NCBI GenBank assembly: GCA_050256015.1
Contig: JBFWIL010000106.1
Span: 1 to 8,447 of the forward strand
DNA: 8,447 bases
Reading direction: 5' to 3'
Source of the DNA: JBFWIL01 sp050256015
GTDB taxonomy: Bacteria; Bacteroidota; Bacteroidia; Bacteroidales; Prolixibacteraceae
Notes under the pieces: model-generated
Told to the model about the DNA's origin: nothing
Databases searched by the model: none
Seen by the model: only the letters and a program-made list of their open reading frames with translations
In this document: positions 1 through 7,032 of the stretch, piece by piece
How positions within the stretch are numbered: the stretch's first letter is position 1
Layout: every line of letters begins with the position of its first letter
Position numbers and translations under genes: made by a program

Positions 1-2115
1 AAGAAGAATCTGAAGCAGGGCATTCTTTCGGTATTTTACGATAATCCGCAACGGACGTATAACTATAAGCAACTGGCCAGACTGCTGGGGGTCCGGGATA
101 TGGAGATTGTCAGGCTGGTCTGCGTGGCACTTGATGAGCTTCATGAAAGTGAAAAGCTGGATCAGGTACAGCGTGGCCGTTACCGGCTGAGGGCACGGAG
201 CGGATCCGTTTCGGGCAGGGTGGAATTGCAGCCCCAGGGCTTTGCCTTTATCGATTCCGAAGAGGTCGACGAACCGGTGCTGGTGTCCCAAAAAAACCTG
301 AATCATGCTATGGAAGGTGATCTGGTCGGGGTATCTCTGTATGCCCGCAGGAAAAAGCATCAGTTGGAAGGAGAAGTGACCGAGATCATTGAGCGGGCCA
401 AGTCTTCTTTTGTCGGAGTTATTGAGCGTTCGCGTAATTTTGCCTTTTTGATTCCCGCGGGAAAGCTCGGTTTTGATCTGTTCATTCCACTGGATAAGCT
501 AAAAGGGGCCCGGGAAGGACAAAAGGTCGTGGGCCGGATCACCGAATGGCCGGCCCGGGCTAAGAACCCTTTCGGAGAGGTTATTGAAATCCTTGGTGAT
601 GCCGGGGAAAATGAAACGGAGATGCATGCTATTCTCGCGGAATATGATTTGCCGCTACGTTTCCCGGAAAAAGTGCTGCAGGCGGCCGGGAAGATCCCGC
701 TGGAAATTTCTGCAGAAGAAATTGCTTCCCGTCGCGATATGCGCGGTGTAATCACCTTCACCATTGATCCGGAAGATGCCAAGGACTTTGACGATGCCCT
801 TTCCCTGAAAAAGCTGGAGGACGGATGTTGGGAAGTGGGGGTGCACATTGCCGATGTGAGCCATTATGTACGGCCCGGATCCCTGCTCGATGAGGAAGCC
901 TATAACCGGGCCACTTCGGTGTACCTGGTCGACCGGGTTGTGCCCATGCTTCCCGAGCACTTGTCGAACGGCGTTTGTTCTCTTCGTCCCCATGAAGACA
1001 AGCTATGTTTTTCTGCCGTGTTTAAGCTGACCGATAAGGCACGGGTTCAGGATGCCTGGTTAGGACGTACCGTTATTCATTCCGACCGTAGGTTTACTTA
1101 CGAGGAAGCCCAGCAGATCATCGATAGCGGGGACGGTGATTGCTGTAACGAGGTGTTGAAACTGAATGAGCTGGCCCAAAGGCTTCGTGCCAGCCGTTTC
1201 CGTGAGGGGTCAATTTCTTTCGAAAGGGTGGAAGTCAAATTCCGGATTGATGATAAGGGTAAACCGCTGTCGGTCTATTTCAAGGAGGCCGGAGAGAGCA
1301 ACATGCTGGTGGAGGAATTCATGCTGCTGGCTAATAAAAAGGTGGCGGAATTTGCCGGAAAGGTTTCCGGACGAACACACCCAAAGACTTTTGTTTATCG
1401 TGTGCATGACAAACCCGATCCGGAGAAACTGGATAATTTCAACCACTTTATCAAACGTTTCGGTTATACCATTCAAACGACTACGCCCAGGATGATCTCG
1501 CATTCAATGAACACGCTGATGGAAAGCGTTAAAGGGAAAAACGAGCAGAACGTCATTGAAACCCTGGCTATTCGTTCCATGGCCAAGGCCGAGTATTCCA
1601 CCCGGAATATCGGGCATTACGGGTTGGGTTTTGATTTCTATTCCCATTTTACTTCGCCCATCCGGCGTTATCCGGATGTGATGGTTCATCGGCTGCTGGA
1701 TCGTTACCTCGGGGGAGGACGTTCGGCCAATGCCCGGAAGTATGAGGAGCACTGCAAGCATGCTACGGAAATGGAGATCCGGGCTGCATCGGCCGAAAGG
1801 GCTTCGATCAGGTACAAGCAGGTCGAATTTATGAAAGACAGCATCGGATCGGTATATCCTGGATTGATCTCCGGTGTAACCGACTGGGGAATTTATGTGG
1901 AGCTGGAGAACAAGTGTGAGGGGATGGTTTCCATACGCGATCTGGACGACGATTTTTACATTTTTGACGAAAAGAACTATTGTCTGGTTGGGCGGCACAG
2001 CCGGAAAACCTACCGGTTGGGAGAGCCGGTTAAAGTCGAAATTTCCCGGGCGAATCTGGAAAAGAAACAGCTTGATTTTAAGTTGGTTGAGTATGTCGAT
2101 CTGTTGCCGGGTTAA
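1..2115 (+). CDS. rnr: Ribonuclease R, 5'-partial
   Basis: This is a 3'-to-5' processive exoribonuclease of the RNase II/R family, cytoplasmic, which degrades structured RNA. The frame is open from base 1 and encodes 704 residues in the window, so the ATG at 100 is internal; only a short N-terminus seems to be missing. Numbering from base 1, the domains in order are an N-terminal winged-helix-like segment (about 1-45), two cold-shock/OB domains (about 65-190), the RNB catalytic domain (about 245-570) and a C-terminal S1 domain (about 615-698). The catalytic motif IDPEDAKDFDDA gives the metal-binding aspartates D256, D262, D264 and D265. The conserved RATSVY tyrosine is Y308 and the HFTSPIRRYPD motif is at 549-559. 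All key residues are present, so the enzyme should be active. The protein stops shortly after S1 and lacks the long basic tail of the E. coli enzyme. No clear terminator follows. Confidence 0.97.
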   Translation, partial: KKNLKQGILSVFYDNPQRTYNYKQLARLLGVRDMEIVRLVCVALDELHESEKLDQVQRGRYRLRARSGSVSGRVELQPQGFAFIDSEEVDEPVLVSQKNLNHAMEGDLVGVSLYARRKKHQLEGEVTEIIERAKSSFVGVIERSRNFAFLIPAGKLGFDLFIPLDKLKGAREGQKVVGRITEWPARAKNPFGEVIEILGDAGENETEMHAILAEYDLPLRFPEKVLQAAGKIPLEISAEEIASRRDMRGVITFTIDPEDAKDFDDALSLKKLEDGCWEVGVHIADVSHYVRPGSLLDEEAYNRATSVYLVDRVVPMLPEHLSNGVCSLRPHEDKLCFSAVFKLTDKARVQDAWLGRTVIHSDRRFTYEEAQQIIDSGDGDCCNEVLKLNELAQRLRASRFREGSISFERVEVKFRIDDKGKPLSVYFKEAGESNMLVEEFMLLANKKVAEFAGKVSGRTHPKTFVYRVHDKPDPEKLDNFNHFIKRFGYTIQTTTPRMISHSMNTLMESVKGKNEQNVIETLAIRSMAKAEYSTRNIGHYGLGFDFYSHFTSPIRRYPDVMVHRLLDRYLGGGRSANARKYEEHCKHATEMEIRAASAERASIRYKQVEFMKDSIGSVYPGLISGVTDWGIYVELENKCEGMVSIRDLDDDFYIFDEKNYCLVGRHSRKTYRLGEPVKVEISRANLEKKQLDFKLVEYVDLLPG

Positions 2116-2125
2116 ACAGGAGTGA

Positions 2126-2153
2126 TTTGATTCGAAAAAATAGGCTATATTTA
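2126..2153 (+). promoter_or_regulatory. Bacteroidota-type promoter of the TetR gene
   Basis: A TTTG at 2126-2129 and TATATTTA at 2146-2153 resemble the -33 TTTG and -7 TAnnTTTG elements of Bacteroidota sigma-factor promoters; the second matches 7 of 8 positions counting the two free ones. The 16-base spacing is a little shorter than the usual value of about 19. It lies in the only gap between rnr and the TetR gene and would give a 5' leader of roughly 20-25 bases. Confidence 0.5.
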
Positions 2154-2165
2154 CGCGGCAAATAT
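2147..2165. promoter_or_regulatory. Candidate TetR operator (inverted repeat)
   Basis: ATATTT at 2147-2152 and AAATAT at 2160-2165 form a perfect 6-bp inverted repeat with a 7-base spacer. It overlaps the -7 element and probable start of transcription of the TetR gene, which is where an autorepressor would bind. The arms are pure A/T, so chance is a real alternative. Confidence 0.3.
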
Positions 2166-2181
2166 TTAAAATCTTCCGGAT

Positions 2182-2790
2182 ATGGTGGCAAACCATGGCA
2201 ATGGGACCAATAAGAAAGATGTCAACAGGGAATTTATCTTAAATACCGCACAAGACATTTTCAGTAAGTACGGCTACAAAAAGACCACGCTTGACGATAT
2301 CGCCAATGCAGTCCGAAAAGGCAAGAGTTCGCTTTACTATTACTTTGAGAGCAAGGAAGATCTTTTTCAGGCCGTTATCCTGAAGGAGGTTGATGTGCTG
2401 AAACGGGAACTTGAAAAAGTAGTGATGCGCAATACCGATCCGGTGGAAAAGCTGAGGGATTATATTCTGACCAAGCTGAATACTTACCGGGGCCTGTCCA
2501 ATTTTTACCATGCACTGGAAAGCGATGTAACCGCCATTGAGTTTATTGAAAATATCAAAAACAGATATGCCCAGGAAGAAATCCGCATGATTAAGCGTAT
2601 CCTGATTGAAGGAGCCCGGAAGAACACCTTCGAGGTTTACGACTTTACCCTGGCGGCCATCGGGATCACTACGGCCATTAAGGGATTGGAGATGCCGCTC
2701 ACAGCAGGGGAATACGGGCGGATTAACCTGGAGAAAGGGGTGGACAACATTCTGAAAATTTTATGCTACGGCATCATGAAACGATCCTGA
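2182..2790 (+). CDS. TetR/AcrR-family transcriptional regulator
   Basis: This 202-residue protein has the usual length and layout of TetR repressors. The DNA-binding domain occupies about residues 16-64: helix 1 contains ILNTAQDIFSKYGYKKTT, and the helix-turn-helix with its recognition helix runs through TLDDIANAVRKGKSSLYYYF (36-55) followed by ESKEDLF. The remaining residues, about 65-202, are a helical ligand-binding and dimerisation domain that is too variable to name an inducer. The ATG at 2182 was chosen because it opens the frame just after a promoter and leaves the complete HTH; there is no Shine-Dalgarno sequence, which is common in this phylum. It follows rnr by 66 bases with its own promoter, so it is probably an independent unit. 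It converges on the MORN-repeat gene. Target genes are unknown; an inverted repeat over its promoter (2147-2165) suggests autorepression. Confidence 0.93.
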   Translation: MVANHGNGTNKKDVNREFILNTAQDIFSKYGYKKTTLDDIANAVRKGKSSLYYYFESKEDLFQAVILKEVDVLKRELEKVVMRNTDPVEKLRDYILTKLNTYRGLSNFYHALESDVTAIEFIENIKNRYAQEEIRMIKRILIEGARKNTFEVYDFTLAAIGITTAIKGLEMPLTAGEYGRINLEKGVDNILKILCYGIMKRS

Positions 2791-2837
2791 TTCCGAATGT
2801 AAACCGGTTTTATAACAGGTAATTCTTTTTTCCCCGG

Positions 2838-3299
2838 TCAGAAGATCCGTTCGTGAAGCAGTTTCCCGGTTGAGGGGTCATACTGTTTCCACTTTCCTGC
2901 TTTTTGCCCTTCAAAATAATACATTTCGTAAATCAGCTGTCCCCGGTCGTCCCAGACGGCCCATTCTCCATGCTTTTTCCCCTCACGGTAAGCGGCTTTG
3001 GCTACTTTTATCCCCTTTTCATTATAGGTGGTCCAGATACCATCCATCAGGTTGTTTTTGTAAAAACAGATTTCGCGCACCTGGCCGTTTTCAAAAAAGC
3101 TGCGGATTTCTCCGTCTTTCACTCCCTCTTTCAGGCTGATGGTCATCTGAGGGTTCCCGTTATCGTATGAGATGGTGTATATACCGGTATAGGGTTTTGA
3201 ATCCAGATAATAGATACCTCCTGATTCTCTGATTTCCTGAGCCAGGGAGTTTACGGAAAACAGCAGAATAATTCCGAAGAAAAGCATCAATCGTTTCAT
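2838..3299 (-). CDS. Secreted MORN_2/YwqK-type repeat protein
   Basis: This 153-residue protein has a signal peptide (MKRLMLFFGIILLFSVNSLA, cleavage expected after A20), so it is probably periplasmic or exported. The rest is five tandem repeats of the MORN_2/YwqK type. Their leading glycines sit at residues 39, 63, 87, 111 and 135, an exact 24-residue period; a second glycine follows at 48, 72, 96, 120 and (with one extra residue) 145. Typical repeat cores are DGEIRSFFENGQ, DGIWTTYNEKG and HGEWAVWDDRG. Such proteins are often labelled 'toxin-antitoxin system YwqK family antitoxin', but no toxin gene is adjacent and the signal peptide does not fit a cytosolic antitoxin. Function is unknown; a repeat scaffold for binding is plausible. 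The start is fixed by a strong Shine-Dalgarno sequence. Transcription appears to be monocistronic, since a terminator lies between it and the next gene upstream. Confidence 0.88.
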   Translation of the reverse strand: MKRLMLFFGIILLFSVNSLAQEIRESGGIYYLDSKPYTGIYTISYDNGNPQMTISLKEGVKDGEIRSFFENGQVREICFYKNNLMDGIWTTYNEKGIKVAKAAYREGKKHGEWAVWDDRGQLIYEMYYFEGQKAGKWKQYDPSTGKLLHERIF

Positions 3300-3304
3300 A
3301 TGGA

Positions 3305-3312
3305 CCTCCTTT
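3305..3312 (-). promoter_or_regulatory. Strong Shine-Dalgarno of the MORN-repeat gene
   Basis: On the - strand AAAGGAGG ends five bases before the ATG at 3299. This is a near-perfect match to the 16S rRNA 3' end and decides the start codon. It stands out because the other complete genes here have no such site, as is normal for Bacteroidota. Confidence 0.8.
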
Positions 3313-3341
3313 TTATAGTTTTCTGATTTCTGTCTGATATA

Positions 3342-3349
3342 TAAAGATA
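3342..3349 (-). promoter_or_regulatory. Possible -7 element for the MORN-repeat gene
   Basis: On the - strand TATCTTTA fits TAnnTTTG except at the last base and lies about 43 bases before the start codon in an A/T-rich stretch. No good TTTG is seen at the -33 spacing, so the call is tentative. Confidence 0.35.
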
Positions 3350-3401
3350 CAATAAACTAAAGGAAAAAGAACCGGACTTCCACAGGTTAGAAATCATTTT
3401 C

Positions 3402-3415
3402 TCATGCCGGCATGA
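3402..3415. repeat. 14-bp perfect palindrome, possible operator
   Basis: TCATGCCGGCATGA is its own reverse complement. It lies between the terminator of the small domain gene and the promoter region of the MORN-repeat gene, about 55-65 bases upstream of the latter's candidate -7 element. The stem is too short for a stable RNA hairpin, so a dimeric protein-binding site is more plausible; this is inference. Confidence 0.35.
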
Positions 3416-3443
3416 AAAAACCGCTTCTGCGCTCAGAAGCGGT
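3415..3443 (-). terminator. Rho-independent terminator of the small domain gene
   Basis: A perfect 10-bp stem (3420-3429 with 3434-3443, ACCGCTTCTG and its complement) closes a 4-base loop. On the - strand it is followed directly by a run of six to seven T. It lies about 30 bases after the stop codon of the gene at 3475-3828 and ends that transcript before the MORN-repeat gene. Confidence 0.93.
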
Positions 3444-3474
3444 CATCATCTTAAGTATATGAAAAAATGCAACC

Positions 3475-3828
3475 TTAATTCCCATCCTTTAGCAGGATGT
3501 TTACCCGGTTGCTTGTCTTGTTCAGTTCAAAATTGTTAACTGTGGATTTTTCATAGGAAATAAAGGATGCCGTCAGTCCGTATTTCCCGGGCTTAATGTT
3601 TTTGAACTGGTAATTGCCGTCCAGGTCGGTATAGGTTACCTCTCCGGTTTCGTTAAGCGTCAGCTTGACTCCGGCCAGTGTTTCGTTGGTTCGCTGGTCC
3701 AGCACCTGGCCGCTGATCGTTGTAAGTTGGCTGTCCTGGGCCCGGACTTCGGTTTTGTTTTTTTCACTGCCGGCCCGGACAAGTACGGTGAGGCTGATCA
3801 GTACTACGGATAACAGTAACTTTTTCAT
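3475..3828 (-). CDS. Free-standing carboxypeptidase-regulatory-like domain protein
   Basis: This 117-residue protein has a signal peptide (about 1-19, MKKLLLSVVLISLTVLVRA) and then one beta-sandwich domain of the CarboxypepD_reg-like type, about residues 37-115. The signature parts are ISGQVLDQRTNETLAGVKL, YTDLDGNYQFKNIKPGKYG and ASFISYEK. The same domain forms the N-terminal extension of SusC-type receptors, and here it resembles residues 25-100 of the receptor at 4049-6949 (shared TDLDG and SFISY), but no plug or barrel follows. It is complete: a good promoter core lies upstream and a strong terminator downstream, so it is a real small gene and not a receptor remnant. It is probably exported to the periplasm or outer membrane. 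Function is unknown; small proteins of this kind occur in many Bacteroidota. Confidence 0.85.
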   Translation of the reverse strand: MKKLLLSVVLISLTVLVRAGSEKNKTEVRAQDSQLTTISGQVLDQRTNETLAGVKLTLNETGEVTYTDLDGNYQFKNIKPGKYGLTASFISYEKSTVNNFELNKTSNRVNILLKDGN

Positions 3829-3870
3829 TGCAGATGCTTTTAAATTTGTGTTTTAGAATTCCTGCATGTT

Positions 3871-3888
3871 CCGGATTGAATTATCCGG
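3871..3888 (-). other. Short hairpin in the 5' leader
   Basis: CCGGAT at 3871-3876 pairs with ATCCGG at 3883-3888 around a 6-base loop, inside the predicted leader of the small domain gene. It is short and shows no riboswitch-like conservation that can be recognised by eye. Confidence 0.3.
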
Positions 3889-3897
3889 TGTCTGATA

Positions 3898-3905
3898 CAA
3901 AGGTA
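3898..3905 (-). promoter_or_regulatory. -7 promoter element of the small domain gene
   Basis: On the - strand TACCTTTG matches TAnnTTTG exactly. It lies 70 bases before the start codon, implying a leader of about 60-65 bases. Upstream T-rich sequence (about 3929-3934) may serve as the -33 region, but a true TTTG at the ideal distance is absent. Confidence 0.5.
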
Positions 3906-3972
3906 AGCGTGCCTGATTACAGAATGATTAAAAACCGGTTACGCTTTTATTAATCTGCTTTAAGTTTGCGGG

Positions 3973-4002
3973 AAAAATCCCCTGACCCGCGGAGGTCAGG
4001 GG
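3973..4002 (-). terminator. Rho-independent terminator of the receptor gene
   Basis: CCCCTGACC (3979-3987) pairs with GGTCAGGGG (3994-4002), a 9-bp G/C-rich stem with a 6-base loop. On the - strand the stem is followed by A and then five T. It lies about 47 bases past the stop codon of the TonB-dependent receptor and separates it from the small domain gene. Confidence 0.88.
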
Positions 4003-4048
4003 TTAAAACCAAAAGTGCGAGTAACTGAACCTTTTGATTTTTGTAACG

Positions 4049-6949
4049 CTAAAAAAAGCTGTAAGATACTTTTAGTTCGAAACGGGTACCCGGATCCAGT
4101 TGTTCGAAATATTGTTTTTCAGCCTGGTAAGCCTTGTAAACGGATTCCCGTTTTTCGCCCAGCAGATTGTCTACTTTAAAGTCTAGTTGAAAACGCTTTT
4201 TTTCCCCGATCGTTTTGCTTATATTCAGGTTCAGGCTGTGGAAGGGTACACTGTATATGTCGGGCAGGTCATTAATGCCGACAAACTCCAGGGTCTCTCC
4301 CTGCACGTTGTAATACAGCCCGGCATTCAGTCCTTTTCCAAAGCCGGTTTCACTGCCGTCAAAACTCAGCCCGGCATTGACAAGATAAGGAGCCTGTCCG
4401 GCCATATCGCGATCCTTTTTTATGCCCTGTCCGGTCCGGGAATGGCGCACTCGTGCCTGGAATTCCGTTTCGCTCATTTCAATTTTAGAATCGGTCCGGG
4501 TATAGTTGGCTGTGACACTCAGGTTTTTCAGCGATTTAGATAAAGGTTTCAGGCTTTGGCGCAGTTCAATTTCCACGCCCGTTACCTCCCCGTTGCCTAC
4601 ATTCCGCGGTTGGAAGGAACCTTCACTTGTGGCAAACTGAACCGTTTCAATGGGTCTTTTAAAGTCTTTATAAAAAAAACTGGCAGAAACAGTGCGTCCG
4701 CCGGACTGGAACAGCTCCCAGCGGAAGTCTAAGTTTTGAATGTCGGTGTTTTGCAGGTTTCCGTCCCAGTAAACGATACCGGCCTGGTCGTCGGCATCAT
4801 GAGAAAGGCCTCCGATGAAGGTACGTCCACTGATCGGGTCAAAGATCTGTGAATAGGACAATTCCCGGAATGAAGGCCGGGCAATGGTCTTTGACCAGGA
4901 GAAGCGCAGGTTCTGGTTCTCCGTAAGCTTATATATCAGGTTGAGGCTGGGGAACAGGCCGAAATCGTCCATGACTTTTTCATTGTCCATCACCACGGTT
5001 CCCAGCTGGTTTTGTCCGGTATAATGCTGCACGTAGTTTTCCATCCTCAGTCCGGCAACGGCTTTCAGCTGTTTCAGTACATTCAGCTCGGCCGACAGGT
5101 AGCCGGCCAGGTTGCTTACCGTGGCATCAAACTGGTTGGGATTGTTAGGAATAAAAGGTACTTCATAAGTTGTTCCGTAACTGATGTTACCCTGGTAGGG
5201 CCACAGGTTTTCGGGACTGAACAATTCGTCAGGGTTTCCGGTCAGGGTAATGTTACGCACATTAATCTGAAAATTGCGAATAATGTAATCACGATCCTTA
5301 TAGGTATAAGCTCCGCCGAATTTTATTCTCGATTCATTTCCGTCCAGCCGGAATTTTTTTGTCAGGTGCAATACTCCGGCCAGATTAATTTCCTTCAGAT
5401 CCCGCCAGATGCGTTCCGGAAAGCCCACCTCAGTACCGATGCTGTACTGCCCCTCACGTTCCAGGTAACGGGTAAAGCGGATGTCCGGGTCTTCCATTTT
5501 GGAAAGGGTGGGGGATAATTTCCATTCAAGCTCCCATCCCTGTTTCTGAGAGGTATAGCGGCCGTCCAGCAGCAGGTTGGTCATTGACCGCTGACTGTAT
5601 TCCAGGTTGTGCTGAAATCCGGAAAATTCTGTCCCGCGGTTGCTTTTGGCATAGTCAAAGATACCCGCCTGACTGGTCCCGTTTTGCAAGTGTATGAGAT
5701 AAAGGCGGTATTTGGACCGGTTGGATTTCAGGGCGAGCCCGGCCAGTCCGCTGATCATCACCTCGTTTACCCCGTAATTGCCGGTCTGCAGTTCCCGGGT
5801 TTCCATTTCCGTTATTGTCTGGTCCCCTGAGAGTCCGTAGCGGCCGTAGCGGGCATTTTCATAAAAGTTGGTCGTGTTTTTGTAGCTGAGCGAAGCAGTA
5901 TAACCCAGGGTGTACTTTCCGGCTTCAGTCTGATTACCCACGGAAGCTCCGAAACCCCAGTCCATAAAGCTTTTTTCTTTGCTTGCAGCCATGGTGGGGT
6001 TGAATGAGCCGAGAATATCCTTGTAGCGCTGTGCTACGGCTCCTTGTCCGTTGTCATCAGCTATGGCTTCCACAAAAAGCGGAATGTTATCGGTGGCAGG
6101 GATATTGCGGGTCCCGTCGTCAAATCCCAGAAAGTCGGTATTTCCTCCTTCATAGCTCAGGTATTCGTTGTTAAAGTGGAAATCCGGATTGTAGCCGAGG
6201 CTCAGGTTCATGCTTCCTGTTTTTTGGGTGGGGAAGTCGGTGATGTTAATATTGACCACCCCTCCGGTAAAATCGGCCGGCAGATCGGCGCTGAAAGTTT
6301 TGTTTACCACCAGGTTGTCTATGATTCCTGCCGGGAAGAGATCCATTTGCAGGGTATTCCGGTCAGGGTCCAGTCCCGGCAAATCCACTCCGTTCAGAAT
6401 GGTTTTGGTATAGCGGTCGCCCAGTCCGCGCACAAAAATGTATTTTCCTTCTTCCACCGACACTCCGGTTACCCGTTTCAAAGAAGAAGCTGCGTCCGAG
6501 TCTCCTGTTTTTTTCAGGGCGGCGGAAGAAATGGCATCCAGCACGTTGACTGAATTTTTTTTCATGGTCAACATGGCCATCTCGTTGTTGTGTAAGGCAC
6601 GGGCTGTCACCACGGTTTCGCCGATTTCAACGATCGTTTCCTGAAGCATCAGTTTGTCCAGGACGGTAACTTCACCGGCAGCGACCACAACATCCTCAAC
6701 AAGCAGTGGGGCATAGGAAATAAAGGAAACACGGATTTGGTAAGTGCCTGCTTCAACGGGGAGGTTAAAAGCACCGTCCAGGTCGGTCAGAGTGCCCCTG
6801 GTTGTGCCTTCCGCGAAAATGGTGACTCCCGGCAGATATTCGCCGGTTTTACCGTCATAAACTGTTCCTCTGATCCAGCCTTTTTGTGCGAAAGAGAGTG
6901 TGCCGAGAAACAGGAACAGAACCGTTAATTTGAATTTTGTTACTCGCAT
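4049..6949 (-). CDS. TonB-dependent outer-membrane receptor
   Basis: This 966-residue protein is an outer-membrane beta-barrel channel that uses energy from TonB-ExbBD to import a bound ligand. In order it has a signal peptide (1-21, ending LSFA, cleavage before QKG), a carboxypeptidase-regulatory-like domain (about 24-104), a TonB-box-like stretch ETVVTA (111-116), a plug domain (about 125-240) and a barrel to the end. Plug motifs include VRGLGDRYTKTILNG (173-187), LPGLDPDRNT and the segment DNLVVNKTFSADLPADFTGG (211-230). The typical barrel motif KTIARPSFREL is near residue 690, and the protein ends in SYSFF with the C-terminal aromatic expected for barrel insertion. It appears intact. No SusD-like gene is present; instead a surface lipoprotein gene lies 83 bases upstream in the same direction, across a strong terminator. 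Substrate is unknown. No clear promoter or Shine-Dalgarno is seen directly before it. Confidence 0.95.
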   Translation of the reverse strand: MRVTKFKLTVLFLFLGTLSFAQKGWIRGTVYDGKTGEYLPGVTIFAEGTTRGTLTDLDGAFNLPVEAGTYQIRVSFISYAPLLVEDVVVAAGEVTVLDKLMLQETIVEIGETVVTARALHNNEMAMLTMKKNSVNVLDAISSAALKKTGDSDAASSLKRVTGVSVEEGKYIFVRGLGDRYTKTILNGVDLPGLDPDRNTLQMDLFPAGIIDNLVVNKTFSADLPADFTGGVVNINITDFPTQKTGSMNLSLGYNPDFHFNNEYLSYEGGNTDFLGFDDGTRNIPATDNIPLFVEAIADDNGQGAVAQRYKDILGSFNPTMAASKEKSFMDWGFGASVGNQTEAGKYTLGYTASLSYKNTTNFYENARYGRYGLSGDQTITEMETRELQTGNYGVNEVMISGLAGLALKSNRSKYRLYLIHLQNGTSQAGIFDYAKSNRGTEFSGFQHNLEYSQRSMTNLLLDGRYTSQKQGWELEWKLSPTLSKMEDPDIRFTRYLEREGQYSIGTEVGFPERIWRDLKEINLAGVLHLTKKFRLDGNESRIKFGGAYTYKDRDYIIRNFQINVRNITLTGNPDELFSPENLWPYQGNISYGTTYEVPFIPNNPNQFDATVSNLAGYLSAELNVLKQLKAVAGLRMENYVQHYTGQNQLGTVVMDNEKVMDDFGLFPSLNLIYKLTENQNLRFSWSKTIARPSFRELSYSQIFDPISGRTFIGGLSHDADDQAGIVYWDGNLQNTDIQNLDFRWELFQSGGRTVSASFFYKDFKRPIETVQFATSEGSFQPRNVGNGEVTGVEIELRQSLKPLSKSLKNLSVTANYTRTDSKIEMSETEFQARVRHSRTGQGIKKDRDMAGQAPYLVNAGLSFDGSETGFGKGLNAGLYYNVQGETLEFVGINDLPDIYSVPFHSLNLNISKTIGEKKRFQLDFKVDNLLGEKRESVYKAYQAEKQYFEQLDPGTRFELKVSYSFF

Positions 6950-6979
6950 AATATGTGAAAAGTTGTATGAGATAAATAC

Positions 6980-7017
6980 TTAAAAAACTCACAGGCCATG
7001 GCCTGTGAGTTTTTTAA
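6980..7017 (-). terminator. 38-bp perfect palindrome, (bi)directional terminator
   Basis: Positions 6980-7017 are a perfect inverted repeat centred between 6998 and 6999. The G/C-rich core (ACTCACAGGCC and its complement) is flanked by A6 on one side and T6 on the other, so the RNA of either strand folds into a long hairpin ending in a U tract. It lies 16 bases past the lipoprotein stop codon and 31 bases before the receptor start codon. As a terminator it would serve the lipoprotein gene, and it may limit read-through into the receptor gene. Confidence 0.92.
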
Positions 7018-7032
7018 CCGGACTCTGTTCTG

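Noticed and set aside
100..102. ATG as the start of RNase R
   Set aside because: The frame is open upstream to base 1 and those 33 codons encode a winged-helix-like segment typical of the RNase R N-terminus, so the true start is outside the window.
1504..2196. Open frame of 230 codons antisense to rnr and the start of the TetR gene
   Set aside because: It lies opposite well-conserved RNase R catalytic and S1 sequence, has no recognisable domain, and is explained by codon bias of the + strand gene.
2801..2831. Possible terminator after the TetR gene (ACC-g-GTT loop AAC-a-GGT followed by a T run)
   Set aside because: The stem is only 3+3 pairs with a mismatch; it is too weak to call although the T run at 2825-2830 is suggestive.
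2801..3940. AACCGGTT palindromes at 2802-2809 and 3933-3940
   Set aside because: Only two 8-bp copies in unrelated positions (one after a gene end); too short and few to call a regulatory family.
3829..4048. Search for a small RNA or small gene in the largest gap
   Set aside because: The gap is explained by the receptor terminator, the promoter and leader of the small domain gene; no convincing open frame or tRNA-like fold is left over.
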